Shown: positions 17,735 through 27,077 of the stretch, in pieces
How positions within the stretch are numbered: position 1 is the first letter of the stretch
How the letters are laid out: each line of letters opens with the position of its first letter
NCBI RefSeq assembly: GCF_000812685.1
Contig: NZ_JWIF01000056.1
Span: 124,001 to 188,000, forward strand
DNA length: 64,000 nt
Reading direction: 5' to 3'
From: Halocynthiibacter namhaensis
Lineage (GTDB): Bacteria; Pseudomonadota; Alphaproteobacteria; Rhodobacterales; Rhodobacteraceae
Notes under the pieces: model-generated
Told to the model about the DNA's origin: nothing
The model's input: the letters and a program-made list of their open reading frames with translations, nothing else
The model's database searches: none
Program-made: the position numbers and the translations under genes

Positions 17735-18696
17735 TCAACCAATGCCGCTTCGCGCAGAGCGCCCGCTTCTTCCGCTGGGATCAACAGTGCTTTGTCAGGT
17801 GTTGTAAGGGTCTCAAATCCGTCCGGCAGGCCTGCCGCAGGTGTCGCAGCCGGGTACATCCAGTTGGTGGTTGGGATGATGGTTTGGAAGGTGTCGGACA
17901 CCATGAAATCCAAAAACTGACGGGCCAGTTCTGGTTGATCGCTGGATTTGGTCACGGCGGCGACCTCGACCTGCAAATAGTGGCCCTCATCAAAGCTTGC
18001 AGAAGACTTAGAGGCGTCTTCTTCCGCGATCAGATGGTAAGCTGGCGAAGTTGTGTAAGACAAGACCATGTCGGCCTCGCCTGCTGTGAACATGCCATAG
18101 GATTCAGACCAGCCTTTGGTGACGGTGATGATGTTGTCTTCCAGATCGCCCCAAATCGCGGGGGCTTCATCGCCATAGGCCGCTTTCACCCACATCAACA
18201 GGCCAAGGCCAGGGGTGGAAGAACGCGGATCTTGAATAACGATCTTCAAGTCAGATGCTGCTAAGTCACGAAAATTCGCTGGAATAGTGTCTTTTTTGGT
18301 ATTGTCATAGACGAATGCGAAATAGCCCCAATCATAGGGAACATATGTGTCGTTCGACCATTCAATCGGCAAGTTCAATGTGGGCATTTCGATCCCATGT
18401 GGTGCGAAAAACTGTTCGGCAAGAGCGGCATCTGCAAGGTTTGTATCAAGACCAAGCACGACATCGGCCTCGGAATGATCGCCTTCCAGGTTCAAGCGCG
18501 CAATCAAGGCCGCGCCATCGCCAACCGCAGAGAATTGCAAATCACAGGCGCAGATGTCTTCAAATGCGGCTTCGACTGCGGGGCCAGGGCCCCAATCAGA
18601 CGTGAAGCTGTCATAGGTGTAAACGTTCAAAATTGGGGTCTCTGCGCCAGCAACAGTGGCTGCACAAAGTCCCGCGGCGATCAGTGGATATTTCAT
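17710..18696 (-). CDS. thiB: Thiamine ABC transporter substrate-binding protein
   Basis: A 328-residue periplasmic binding protein. The signal peptide is about 18 residues (MKYPLIAAGLCAATVAGA), followed by the mature start ETPILNVYTYDSFTSDWGPG, typical of ThiB. VLGLDTNLADAAL and the aromatic-rich VPYDWGYFAFVYD line the binding cleft in the family. It is the first gene of thiBPQ, and its leader contains a TPP riboswitch, so expression should fall when intracellular TPP is high. Confidence 0.94.
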   Translation of the reverse strand: MKYPLIAAGLCAATVAGAETPILNVYTYDSFTSDWGPGPAVEAAFEDICACDLQFSAVGDGAALIARLNLEGDHSEADVVLGLDTNLADAALAEQFFAPHGIEMPTLNLPIEWSNDTYVPYDWGYFAFVYDNTKKDTIPANFRDLAASDLKIVIQDPRSSTPGLGLLMWVKAAYGDEAPAIWGDLEDNIITVTKGWSESYGMFTAGEADMVLSYTTSPAYHLIAEEDASKSSASFDEGHYLQVEVAAVTKSSDQPELARQFLDFMVSDTFQTIIPTTNWMYPAATPAAGLPDGFETLTTPDKALLIPAEEAGALREAALVEWLDALSQ

Positions 18697-18737
18697 ATCT
18701 CATCCTTTTCATTGCCGACGGGCGGATGTCTGGATGA

Positions 18738-18830
18738 GTGCATCTCAACCTTCCCTCCGCCGGTCTTAACCGGTTCAGGTTCTACGGGTCCGCTTTCGCA
18801 TCTCAGCCAGAATGGCCCCCCGAGGTGTCT
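18738..18830 (-). ncRNA. TPP riboswitch (thi box) upstream of thiB
   Basis: Reading the minus strand, the conserved thi-box pieces appear in order: a GGGGGGCC stretch, GGCTGAGATG, ACCCGTAGAACCTGA, CCGGTTAAGACCGGCGG and AGGGAAGG. These match the pyrimidine- and pyrophosphate-sensing helices of the class. It ends about 40 bases before the thiB start, close enough to regulate translation initiation directly. Boundaries are approximate. Confidence 0.93.
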
Positions 18831-18923
18831 CTGTTGTTACTGCGCAAGTTGTGTTTGTGCAAGGCATTGGGTGATCGGGCGTGATCTGGCATGCGCTTTG
18901 CCGGAAACTGGCGCGTCGAACGT

Positions 18924-18963
18924 AAAAAGGGCCAACCGCAGGATAACGCGATTGGCCCTTTTG
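18924..18963 (-). terminator. Intrinsic terminator downstream of hemY
   Basis: Arms AAAAGGGCCAA (18925-18935) and TTGGCCCTTTT (18952-18962) form an 11-base-pair stem. On the minus strand it is followed by a short T-run. It ends the hemD-mic60-hemY transcript 24 bases after the hemY stop. Confidence 0.85.
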
Positions 18964-18985
18964 GGATGAGACGAAGTTTCTGGGT

Positions 18986-20482
18986 CTAGCCCAGGGGCGT
19001 TTTCTCGACCGTTTCCTGTTCATCCGTCGAATCGGGAAGAATTTCTGCGTCTTCGGCATGATCTTCGACAAGCGGGGTCACATCTGTCGTGATGGGTTCA
19101 TCGGCCTGGCCCATGGCTGCGATCAATGGCAACATGCCTGCGGTTGCAGCCAATGCGGGATCTTCTTCCGCGCTGGTTTCTTTCCAAGACAGGGTGTCGA
19201 ACCCTTGGCAACGTTTACAAAGCGGTGCCCAATCGTGATGGGCTGTGTTGCATTTCTCGCAAACCCAAGCTGGGCCGCGCTGCGCGGTGACGGCACGCGC
19301 AAGCCAGCCTTGCACAATCGCGTTGTCGGCCCCTTCACCACGTTCCACAGCGGCCATAATGGTAAGCGCACGCGCAGATGGCGCAGTTTCCACAAGATCG
19401 CCCAATGCCTTGCGGGCAGCGGGGAAATCTTCAGCTGCAATCAACAGTTCAGCCTGCAACATCTTGGTTTCAACGTGATCCGGCTGTGACTTGGTGAGGG
19501 TGTTGAAACGTTTGACGCGGGCGTCTGTGGTTTCATCGGGTTCAATCGTCGCAAAAGCAGAGGCCAAGTCAGGATGCGGCGTGTTCGACCAAGCATTGCG
19601 CAGAGTTTTGCTTGCCTTACGCTTACTTCCAGCCGCGAGATGGGCTTGCGCTGCCATGACGGCTGCTGGAATCAAATCAGGGGACAGGCGATGCGCTTCG
19701 AGCGCTGATGCGTGGGTGGTGGCATCGTCGTTTTCAGGATCGGCTGCATTGGCCAGCGCAAGAACAGCATCACGGCGACGGTGAAGTTCGCGTGGGATCG
19801 CCCCATGACGCAATTTCGCCGCCAAAGTGGTGCGTGCCCCAGCCCAATCGTCGCCTTCGGCCTGTAGGCCAAGTAAGATGTCCTGTGTCTCTTCATGCTT
19901 CGGTTTCAGCATAAATGCCTTTTCCGCCAGTTTAAGCGCAGTGTCAGTTTCACCGGCCTCAAGGCGTTGTTTCAGAAGGCCGCGCACACCGACGAAACGG
20001 GTTTTGTCGTTTGTCAGCAGGCGTTTGTAAATGGTTTCAGCTTTTGTGGTGTCCCCCATCATTTCAGCGGCTTGTGCACTGATCAGGTTGGTCAGCTGTG
20101 GTTTACGCAGGTAGCGTTCGGCTTTTGCAGCATTGGTCAGCGCGCGCTGACCTTCACCAGAGGCCAAGGCCAACATGCCTTCTGACAGGGCGTCATAACC
20201 CTTGCGTTCACGACTGCGATCAAACCAGCGTGAAATGGCGGTTTCGTCCCCAGCAAGGAACCGTAAAACAGCCATCAACAGACCAGAGATGCGAATGATT
20301 ACCCAAACAGCAAGGAACAGCAGGATAACAATAATGATGGAATCCAACGGACCGGGTGAAAACTCTTCACCTGCGATGAGAAGGGTGAAACCTTCGCCCA
20401 CATCCATCCAATGGCCAGCCCCAACAGCAAGCGCAGTTACGAGCGCGACGAAGAAAACGATTTTTACCAAAGACCAAAGCAT
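18986..20482 (-). CDS. hemY: HemY-family membrane TPR protein
   Basis: A 498-residue protein of the HemY family (not the protoporphyrinogen oxidase of the same name). Two N-terminal membrane segments (about 5-25 and 45-70) precede a long helical tetratricopeptide-like region. A C-terminal CxxC...CxxC site follows (C408, C411, C422, C425), rubredoxin-like in spacing, and then an acidic tail. The operon order hemD-mic60-hemY is typical of Rhodobacterales. The family has been linked genetically to heme synthesis and to envelope organisation, but no enzymatic activity is known. It follows mic60 after 9 bases. A terminator lies just downstream. Confidence 0.88.
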   Translation of the reverse strand: MLWSLVKIVFFVALVTALAVGAGHWMDVGEGFTLLIAGEEFSPGPLDSIIIVILLFLAVWVIIRISGLLMAVLRFLAGDETAISRWFDRSRERKGYDALSEGMLALASGEGQRALTNAAKAERYLRKPQLTNLISAQAAEMMGDTTKAETIYKRLLTNDKTRFVGVRGLLKQRLEAGETDTALKLAEKAFMLKPKHEETQDILLGLQAEGDDWAGARTTLAAKLRHGAIPRELHRRRDAVLALANAADPENDDATTHASALEAHRLSPDLIPAAVMAAQAHLAAGSKRKASKTLRNAWSNTPHPDLASAFATIEPDETTDARVKRFNTLTKSQPDHVETKMLQAELLIAAEDFPAARKALGDLVETAPSARALTIMAAVERGEGADNAIVQGWLARAVTAQRGPAWVCEKCNTAHHDWAPLCKRCQGFDTLSWKETSAEEDPALAATAGMLPLIAAMGQADEPITTDVTPLVEDHAEDAEILPDSTDEQETVEKTPLG

Positions 20483-20491
20483 GTGTTATCC

Positions 20492-21841
20492 TTATTCAGT
20501 CGCAAGCGCGTCAGACATACTGTCTACGGCGGTATTGAGTTCTGAAAATGCAGCGGCGACATTTTCATGCGTGGTGGCCTGAGCAATCCAATCGGACATC
20601 AAAGCCTGGCCATCTGCCGACAAAGTGGCGATTTCCGAAATTGCATCCGCAACGCGCCCTTCTTTCAGAGAAAATTCAGCGCGTGACAGGATGGCGTTTG
20701 CGTCATCACCTTCACGCGGTGTCAGGGATCGCATGCCAAGACGACGGCGTAAAAACCCACCGATCCGCGAAACAGAACCGTCTTCGACACCGGACTTTAA
20801 CCCCGCATCAAGCGCAAGGCGGGCGGGGGCCGTGAAATTGTTTTGCAATGTATCTAAGGTGATTGCACCGGCGCCGCTTTCTGACAAAGCTGCGGGCACC
20901 GTGACGCCCAATTCATCAAGTGTGGCCAACGTCGCCGTGAAATCAGCCCCTGTGGTCAGGGCGCGTGAAATCATGCTGACGGCGGTGGTGGCGCGGGCTT
21001 GTTGGCTGCTGACCTCAGCTTCGTGTGAACGGGTCTGAGCATTAGACAAAATCGCTTCGATTTCGGCGCGCTGGCCTTCCAGCTGATCACGCAGGGCTTG
21101 CACATCGCGTTCATAAGCCGCGACAGCGTCACCGGATGCGGTTTCCCCCGAAATGGGGCGTTTCTCAAGTGTTTCAATGCGTTGATCAAATGCAGCAAGC
21201 TGTTCTTGCACAGCATCTAGATCGCTTTTTAGGGTGTCTGTCACTTCGGTCACCCAGGCTTCCACAGGGGCGATGGCAGCGTCAGGATCATTGATATCAA
21301 GGGCCTCAAATCGGTCGTTCAACCCGGCGATTTGGCTTGCTTGTGTTTCAAGCTGGGCCGTGACTTCAGCAGCGCGTTCCGTATTCGACGGCCAACCTTC
21401 CGGGACGACATAAGAAACACCAAACCCGATCATGGCAGCGACAGCGCCACCAAGGATCAAAGGTGCAGGGGAATTCTTTTTCGGTGCTGGTTCTGACGTT
21501 TTTAGTGTGTCGTCGATGCCGTCCACTTCGGTATCTTCTGGATCGCTGCCTTCGGGGTTAACAACGGCTGCATCGTCATCTGCATCTGTGTCAGAAACTG
21601 CGGTTTCTTCACTGTCTTGGCCTTCAAGTGTCATATCGCCAGGGGTTTCACCTTGATCGGGGCTGTTTTCATTATCCGCCATGGGTTCTTCGCTTACCAC
21701 GGCATCATGGTCACGTGACAAAGCATCGTCTGTATCTGATTGAACAGAGGTTTCATCCACAATTTCAATTGTCTCTGACACGTCAGAAATCTCATTTTCC
21801 AATTTACTTGGTTTTTTTGGAGATTTTGCCACTGATTTCAC
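20492..21841 (-). CDS. Alphaproteobacterial Mic60 (mitofilin) homologue
   Basis: A 449-residue protein with a long acidic N-terminal cytoplasmic region (about 1-125), a single membrane segment (PLILGGAVAAMIGFGVSYVV), a periplasmic coiled coil (roughly 165-290) and a C-terminal helical domain (VDAISEIATLSADGQALMSDW; shortened: AISEIATLSADG) of mitofilin type. Alphaproteobacterial Mic60 shapes intracytoplasmic membranes and contacts outer-membrane partners; it is the bacterial counterpart of the mitochondrial crista-junction protein. The position between hemD and hemY is diagnostic. Without a search, the call rests on architecture and gene order. Confidence 0.82.
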   Translation of the reverse strand: MKSVAKSPKKPSKLENEISDVSETIEIVDETSVQSDTDDALSRDHDAVVSEEPMADNENSPDQGETPGDMTLEGQDSEETAVSDTDADDDAAVVNPEGSDPEDTEVDGIDDTLKTSEPAPKKNSPAPLILGGAVAAMIGFGVSYVVPEGWPSNTERAAEVTAQLETQASQIAGLNDRFEALDINDPDAAIAPVEAWVTEVTDTLKSDLDAVQEQLAAFDQRIETLEKRPISGETASGDAVAAYERDVQALRDQLEGQRAEIEAILSNAQTRSHEAEVSSQQARATTAVSMISRALTTGADFTATLATLDELGVTVPAALSESGAGAITLDTLQNNFTAPARLALDAGLKSGVEDGSVSRIGGFLRRRLGMRSLTPREGDDANAILSRAEFSLKEGRVADAISEIATLSADGQALMSDWIAQATTHENVAAAFSELNTAVDSMSDALATE

Positions 21842-21873
21842 CTCTTTTTCCGCTCAAACATTATACGTGCTAC

Positions 21874-22557
21874 TCAAATTAACTCAGCAACTAACTTCTT
21901 CATATTGTCACCATTGGGCTGCGCCGCAATGTCTATTTTTGTCGCTGCCCCATGTTGAACGGCGTTAGCCGTCGCTTTGCTGATCGCCACTATATGCAAC
22001 GGTGCCGCAATATTGGGGTATATTTTGAAAAATAAGCGCGCAGAGCGGGGCGAGAATAGGGGAACTATAACCCGAGCTTCCCCACCAAGCAGGGTTTGTG
22101 CCCCTGTATCAGGCGGCATTTCTGTCTGCCGATAGGTCACGATACGGCGCAGATTGGGGATGTCTTCCAAAACAGCACTGACTTGATGTTCGCCGCTGAG
22201 GTGTAGCAAGTTGTTGTTATTTTTTACCTTTGTTAGAAGTTCACGCAAGTCTTCGGCATTGCCATCGGCGGATATCGCGTCAAACCCCATGCGTTGTGCC
22301 GCACGCGCGGTTTGCCTGCCAACGCAAAACGCGCGTCGGCCAGGTTTGTTAAAAATATCAGGCAATGTGCGTAAGGCGTTCTCTGAGGTCAGCACAAAAT
22401 CGCCGTCATGGGGTGGATAAACCGCGTTAATCCGCTCGATTTGCATCACCGGCGCGATCACACATGTGGCGCCACAGTCGCGTAAATCGCCCACAAAGCG
22501 TTCAGATTGTGCCTGAGGGCGCGTCAAAAGGACGAAGGGGCGGGATTGTCTGACCAT
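21874..22557 (-). CDS. hemD: Uroporphyrinogen-III synthase
   Basis: A 227-residue protein with the two-lobed HemD pattern: [17 protein letters not shown] at the start, [11 protein letters not shown] near residue 55, [15 protein letters not shown] near residue 79 and the second-domain [10 protein letters not shown] near residue 168. It cyclises hydroxymethylbilane with inversion of ring D. It is the first gene of the minus-strand hemD-mic60-hemY unit and starts about 40 bases from the divergent tsaD start, so the two promoters share a very short region. HemD is weakly conserved, and the operon context strengthens the call. Confidence 0.88.
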   Translation of the reverse strand: MVRQSRPFVLLTRPQAQSERFVGDLRDCGATCVIAPVMQIERINAVYPPHDGDFVLTSENALRTLPDIFNKPGRRAFCVGRQTARAAQRMGFDAISADGNAEDLRELLTKVKNNNNLLHLSGEHQVSAVLEDIPNLRRIVTYRQTEMPPDTGAQTLLGGEARVIVPLFSPRSARLFFKIYPNIAAPLHIVAISKATANAVQHGAATKIDIAAQPNGDNMKKLVAELI

Positions 22558-22599
22558 GCTTCAGGTGTTACCTGCAGAGAGATAAACGCGCAACAAATG

Positions 22600-23703
22600 A
22601 TGGCTATGAAAAATACTCTGACCTTCCTGGGACTTGAAAGCAGCTGCGATGATACCGGCGCTGCGGTTGTCCGCCACACGCTTGGTGAAATATCTGATGT
22701 GCTTGCCAATGTGATCGAAGGCCAAACGGATTTGCATGCGAATTTCGGCGGTGTCGTGCCAGAGATCGCAGCCCGCGCCCATGCGGAACGCATTGACCAT
22801 TGTGTTGAACGGGCTTTGGCCGCGTCCAATGTCGCACTGGCGGATCTTGATGGTATCGCGGTGACGGCGGGGCCTGGTCTGATCGGCGGGGTTTTATCCG
22901 GCGTGATGTGTGCGAAAGGCCTAAGTGCTGGCAGTGGCGTTCCCTTGGTTGGGGTGAACCACCTTGCGGGGCATGCGCTGTCACCTGGGTTAAGTGAACC
23001 GCTTTCCTTTCCGATGTTGATGCTTCTGGTGTCTGGCGGTCATTGTCAGTTTTTGATTGTGCGCGGCATTGATGAGTTTCATAGGCTTGGCGGCACGATT
23101 GATGACGCCCCGGGCGAGGCTTTTGACAAGGTTGCGCGCCTCACGGGGTTGCCACAACCGGGCGGCCCAGCGGTGGAAGTGGCGGCACGATCGGGGAATG
23201 CGAAACGGTTTGCCTTGCCGCGCCCGCTTTTGGATCGGCCGGGATGTGACATGTCATTTTCGGGCTTGAAGACAGCTGTTTTACGGGCGCGTGATACGGT
23301 AATTACAGATGAAAACACATTGCACCGCCAAGACGTGAATGATCTGGCGGCCGGGTTTCAAGCCGCGGTCAGTGACGTTCTTGCGGAAAAAACGCGTCGT
23401 GCGATTGATATCTATTTGGATGAAAACCCAACCAAGGCAACGCTTGCCGTCGCGGGCGGGGTTGCGGCAAATCAGGCAATTCGTTCCGCGTTAGAGACTG
23501 TTTCTGCGGAAAAAGGCGTCACGTTTACTGCGCCTGCGATGCAATATTGCACGGACAATGCGGCGATGATCGCCTGGGCGGGCCTGTTGCGGTTTCGTGA
23601 AGGCGCACAGGATGATTTGACGCTTTCCGCGCGGCCGCGTTGGCCGCTTGATCGGTTGCAAGCATCTATGTTGGGATCTGGCAAGAAGGGCGCAAAAGCA
23701 TGA
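22600..23703 (+). CDS. tsaD: tRNA N6-threonylcarbamoyladenosine transferase TsaD
   Basis: A 367-residue ASKHA-fold protein that transfers the threonylcarbamoyl group to A37 of ANN-decoding tRNAs together with TsaB and Tsa[16 protein letters not shown] is the ATP-binding start, NHLAGH carries the metal-binding histidine pair (HxxxH), and [12 protein letters not shown] follows. The exact start is uncertain: ATGs at 22597, 22600 and 22606 are all compatible with the family N-terminus, and no strong ribosome-binding site separates them. The stop overlaps gpsA (ATGA). Confidence 0.95.
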   Translation: MAMKNTLTFLGLESSCDDTGAAVVRHTLGEISDVLANVIEGQTDLHANFGGVVPEIAARAHAERIDHCVERALAASNVALADLDGIAVTAGPGLIGGVLSGVMCAKGLSAGSGVPLVGVNHLAGHALSPGLSEPLSFPMLMLLVSGGHCQFLIVRGIDEFHRLGGTIDDAPGEAFDKVARLTGLPQPGGPAVEVAARSGNAKRFALPRPLLDRPGCDMSFSGLKTAVLRARDTVITDENTLHRQDVNDLAAGFQAAVSDVLAEKTRRAIDIYLDENPTKATLAVAGGVAANQAIRSALETVSAEKGVTFTAPAMQYCTDNAAMIAWAGLLRFREGAQDDLTLSARPRWPLDRLQASMLGSGKKGAKA

Positions 23704-24662
23704 CGGTATCAGTGATTGGCGCGGGTGCCTTTGGGACAGCATTGGCGCAAAGCCACGCAGCCGACGGGCGAGACGTCACGATTTGGGCGCGTTCTGAAGA
23801 TACAGTTTTAGCGATCAACAGCCTGCATGAAAACACATCTCGCCTTGCCGGGGTCCGTTTATCACCGGCACTTCGGGCGACATCATCCCTGCGCGAGGCC
23901 ACCCAAGCAGACAAGATCTTAATGTGTTTGCCGATGCAAAAGCTGGGTCAATTCCTGCGCGAAAATAAGATCCTATTGCAGGGAAAAACGTTGATTGGAT
24001 GCTGTAAGGGCATTGAGTTGGAAAGCCTTTCAGGCACCTCTGCATTGTTGCAGAAATTCGCACCTGACTCCGTGCCTGCGATCTTAACGGGTCCAGGGTT
24101 TGCACGCGATATTGCCGGGGGATTGCCCACCGCGATGACGCTTGCATGCGCTGACAAAACCGCCCCTGTATTGCAGCAGGAATTGTCCACATCCGTTGTG
24201 CGGCTTTACCTGACGGATGACATGGTCGGGGCCGAGCTTGGTGGTGCGTTGAAAAACGTTGTTGCCATCGCTTGTGGCGCGGTGATCGGCGCAGGCCTTG
24301 GGGAAAGTGCACGCGCCGCGATCATGACGCGCGGTTTTTCTGAAATGCAGCGACTTGCGGTGCATTTGGGGGCAAATCCCGAAACTTTGACGGGCCTGTC
24401 GGGGTTTGGTGATTTGACACTGACCTGTTCTTCGGATCAGTCGCGCAATTATAAATATGGTTTTGATGTTGGCGCGGGGAAAACCCCGGACCCGAAGATC
24501 ACAACAGAAGGTGTTGCCACGGCGCGTGCTGTGGCGCATCTTGCCAAAAATGCCGGGGTGGATCTGCCGTTGACGCAAACTGTTGCGGCGCTCACCCTTG
24601 GGGAAATTACTCTTGCAGAGGCGGCTGAAGGTCTGCTTTCGCGCCCTCTTAGAAAGGAATAA
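23700..24662 (+). CDS. gpsA: NAD(P)-dependent glycerol-3-phosphate dehydrogenase
   Basis: A 320-residue enzyme that reduces dihydroxyacetone phosphate to glycerol-3-phosphate for phospholipid synthesis. The Rossmann loop is [16 protein letters not shown] (5-20). The catalytic lysine region is [20 protein letters not shown], and [17 protein letters not shown] matches the C-terminal domain. It is coupled to tsaD by a 4-base overlap and followed one base later by the YciI-like gene. Confidence 0.95.
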   Translation: MTVSVIGAGAFGTALAQSHAADGRDVTIWARSEDTVLAINSLHENTSRLAGVRLSPALRATSSLREATQADKILMCLPMQKLGQFLRENKILLQGKTLIGCCKGIELESLSGTSALLQKFAPDSVPAILTGPGFARDIAGGLPTAMTLACADKTAPVLQQELSTSVVRLYLTDDMVGAELGGALKNVVAIACGAVIGAGLGESARAAIMTRGFSEMQRLAVHLGANPETLTGLSGFGDLTLTCSSDQSRNYKYGFDVGAGKTPDPKITTEGVATARAVAHLAKNAGVDLPLTQTVAALTLGEITLAEAAEGLLSRPLRKE

Positions 24663-24663
24663 C

Positions 24664-24936
24664 ATGCTTATTGCCCTTGTTGGTCGGGACAAACCCGGTG
24701 CCCTAAATATTCGCTTGGAAAATCGTGAAGCCCATGTGAACCACATCAAATCCAGCGGAATTGTTGCGCAAGCCGGCCCGTTTTTGGATGCCGCAGGCGA
24801 AATGTGTGGATCACTGGTGATTCTGGATGTGGAAGATATGGCACAGGCCGAAGATTGGGCCGCGAATGATCCATATGCCAAGGCGGGCCTGTTTGAAGAC
24901 GTGTCATTGACCGTGTGGAATAAGGTCATTGGCTGA
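24664..24936 (+). CDS. YciI-like family protein
   Basis: A 90-residue protein of the YciI-like ferredoxin-fold family. It begins MLIALVGRDKPGALNIR, has the family HVNHIKSSG near residue 27 and ends NDPYAKAGLFEDV plus a short tail. The histidine and aspartate residues in this family sit in a small pocket, but the reaction is generally unknown. The ATG at 24664 is preferred because AAGGA lies 6-7 bases upstream. It sits between gpsA and an EVE-domain gene in overlapping arrangement, a neighbourhood common in alphaproteobacteria. Confidence 0.85.
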   Translation: MLIALVGRDKPGALNIRLENREAHVNHIKSSGIVAQAGPFLDAAGEMCGSLVILDVEDMAQAEDWAANDPYAKAGLFEDVSLTVWNKVIG

Positions 24937-25358
24937 TGGCGTATTGGCTGTTCAAATCTGAACCCAACGCCTGGAGCTGGGATGACCAGGTCGCCAAGGG
25001 TGATGAGGGCGAAGAATGGGATGGCGTGCGCAATTACCAAGCGCGCAACAATATGCGAGCCATGAAAATCGGAGATCGTGGTTTTTTCTATCACTCACTG
25101 AAAGAAAAATCCGTGGTTGGCGTGGTTGAAGTGATCGAAGAGGCCCGCCAAGACAGCAGCACGGATGACACGCGATGGGATTGCGTTGTAATCAAGGCCC
25201 TACATCCCGTGAAGACCCCGGTTACATTGGAAATCTGCAAAACAGATGCGCAGTTAAGCGAAATGGTTTTGGTCAAAAGCAGCCGCCTTTCTGTTCAACC
25301 CATTACGCCGGCCGAATGGGCGCGGGTTTGCGAATTGGCGGGAATTCCGGCACACTAA
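24936..25358 (+). CDS. EVE domain-containing protein
   Basis: A 140-residue protein that is essentially a single EVE domain (PUA-like fold). MAYWLFKSEPNAWSWDD and WDGVRNYQARNNMRAMKIGD are typical, as is VVGVVEVIEEARQD. EVE domains bind modified bases in DNA or RNA, and the aromatic residues here fit such a pocket. The target in this bacterium is unknown. Its start overlaps the YciI-like stop (TGATG). Confidence 0.93.
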   Translation: MAYWLFKSEPNAWSWDDQVAKGDEGEEWDGVRNYQARNNMRAMKIGDRGFFYHSLKEKSVVGVVEVIEEARQDSSTDDTRWDCVVIKALHPVKTPVTLEICKTDAQLSEMVLVKSSRLSVQPITPAEWARVCELAGIPAH

Positions 25359-25379
25359 CCCAAATAAGGGAGATCTGTG

Positions 25380-25763
25380 ATGGAGTTCTTGAACATATTG
25401 GTCGCGGCAGTTGTCGGGTTTGCTTTCGGCGCGATCTGGTACATGGCGCTGGCGAAACCGTGGATGAAGGCCGCAGGCGTGTCCGAATCTGACATGCAGA
25501 ACGCGGGAAAAACACCCTATATCATCTCATTTGTTGCATTGCTTTTCGTCGCAGGAATGATGCGCCATATGTTCTCATTGGCGGGGATTTCCGGTTGGGA
25601 AAAAGGGATTGTTGCAGGTTTGGGGCTTGGTTTATTCATCGCGGCACCTTGGATTGCAACCAACTATGCCTACAGCAATCGCCCGCGGATCTTGACCGTG
25701 ATTGATTGCGGATATGCAACGGGTGGATGTGCGATTATCGGATTGGTCCTCACGTTGTTTTGA
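25380..25763 (+). CDS. DUF1761 family membrane protein
   Basis: A 127-residue polytopic protein with about four hydrophobic segments. It starts MEFLNILVAAVVGFAFGAIWY, and the LAKPWMKAAGVSESDM loop that follows the first helix is characteristic of DUF1761. Function is unknown. The ATG at 25380 is chosen over the adjacent GTG at 25377; AAGGGA lies about 8 bases upstream. It is the last gene of the tsaD-led cluster and is followed by a GC-rich hairpin. Confidence 0.8.
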   Translation: MEFLNILVAAVVGFAFGAIWYMALAKPWMKAAGVSESDMQNAGKTPYIISFVALLFVAGMMRHMFSLAGISGWEKGIVAGLGLGLFIAAPWIATNYAYSNRPRILTVIDCGYATGGCAIIGLVLTLF

Positions 25764-26087
25764 TTACAACAATAAAATGGAGGATCCCGACCCCCCGGGA
25801 CCCTCCTCCACCCCGTGCGCTCCCAAGCACCACACACGTGTTCTGAAATTAGGTCCCAACCTTCTGGTCGGTAGAAACAGATAAGCAGATTTATCGTTTT
25901 CAAACAAGCGCCATCCATAGACAAGTCTTCTAAAATACAATGTGTTTCTTAGAGATATCCGTGAATGGGGTGCAGGGTTGGCCTGCTGAATTTGGCGTGT
26001 GAAAGTACCTGAGATGCGATTTTGCGAATTGGTTGCTGAAATTTGGCAGACAGAGTATTTCTGTGACAACAGCGCAAGGAATGTCTG
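25764..26087. other. Non-coding stretch before hslO
   Basis: This 324-base gap has no convincing ORF on either strand. Near its left end a GC-rich hairpin (25779-25806; arms GGAGGATCCCG and CGGGACCCTCC, one mismatch) may end the upstream transcript, but it has no T-run. The rest is AT-richer and should contain the hslO promoter; no clear consensus was picked out. Confidence 0.6.
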
Positions 26088-27077
26088 ATGTCTTTTACCA
26101 CTCAACTCGCCTGGGATGATACCGTTCTTCCCTTCCAGCTTGACCGAGCCGATATTCGCGGCCGGATTTGTCGCCTCGATGGGCTGCTGAACCAAGTTCT
26201 AGCGCAGCATGATTACCCCGAGAAAATCGAAGCTTTGGTTGCTGAGATGGCGATGCTGACGGCGCTGATCGGTCAGACGATTGATCTGAGGTGGAAACTG
26301 TCCTTGCAAGTGCGCGGCGATGGGCCTGCGCGCATCTTGGCGACGGATTATTACGGGGCTGAAAAAGGTGGTGAACCTGCGCGTCTTCGCGCATGGGCGA
26401 GTTTTGATAAAGATCGTTTGGACGAAAACGACACGCCATTTGATCTGATTGGCAAAGGTTATTTTGCCATTCTGATCGACCAAGGCGACGGCATGAAGCC
26501 TTATCAGGGAATCACCCCCCTTGCGGGCGGGTCTTTGACCAAATGTGCAGAAACCTATTTTGCGCAATCTGAACAATTGCCGACCAGATTTGAATTGACC
26601 TCGGGTCGTTCAACCTTGCCTGGTGACGCGGAAGCGTGGCGTGCGGGCGGTGTGATGTTGCAACACATGCCTAAGGCATCCCCTTCTGTGTCGGATGAGG
26701 GCGGAAGCGGCGAAGGTGGCGTTCTATCTGCAAGTGATCTGTTGGATGACGACGCCGAGGAAAACTGGAACCGCGCCAATATTTTGCTGTCTACCGTGGA
26801 GGAACTGGAACTGATTGGCCCAACGGTTGATCCGGCTGAGCTGTTGGTGCGTTTGTTCCATGAGGAAGCGCCGCGTGTTTATGATCCGCAATCTGTGAAG
26901 TTTGGTTGCCCCTGTTCAGAAGAAAAAGTGCGCAGCAGCTTGTCAATTTATTCGGCCAGAGAACTGACTCATATGACAACAGAAAACAACGAGATCATAG
27001 CAGATTGCCAATTCTGTGGCGCGCAATATGTGTTGGATCCGCAGACTGTTGGGAAAGACGCAAAGGCCACTGAATGA
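26088..27077 (+). CDS. hslO: Hsp33 family redox-regulated chaperone
   Basis: A 329-residue Hsp33. The redox zinc site is intact near the C-terminus: FGCPCSEEKV (CxC) and, about 30 residues later, DCQFCGAQY (CxxC). On oxidation, loss of zinc unfolds this region and activates the holdase. The N-terminal core includes the family segment GDGPARILATDYYG. It overlaps the next gene by 4 bases, forming an hslO-nudix-cca unit. Confidence 0.94.
   Translation: MSFTTQLAWDDTVLPFQLDRADIRGRICRLDGLLNQVLAQHDYPEKIEALVAEMAMLTALIGQTIDLRWKLSLQVRGDGPARILATDYYGAEKGGEPARLRAWASFDKDRLDENDTPFDLIGKGYFAILIDQGDGMKPYQGITPLAGGSLTKCAETYFAQSEQLPTRFELTSGRSTLPGDAEAWRAGGVMLQHMPKASPSVSDEGGSGEGGVLSASDLLDDDAEENWNRANILLSTVEELELIGPTVDPAELLVRLFHEEAPRVYDPQSVKFGCPCSEEKVRSSLSIYSARELTHMTTENNEIIADCQFCGAQYVLDPQTVGKDAKATE

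Noticed and set aside
18715-18730. Possible intrinsic terminator inside the thiB leader
   Set aside because: No stable stem with a T-run is visible between the riboswitch and thiB, so translational control is more likely than attenuation.
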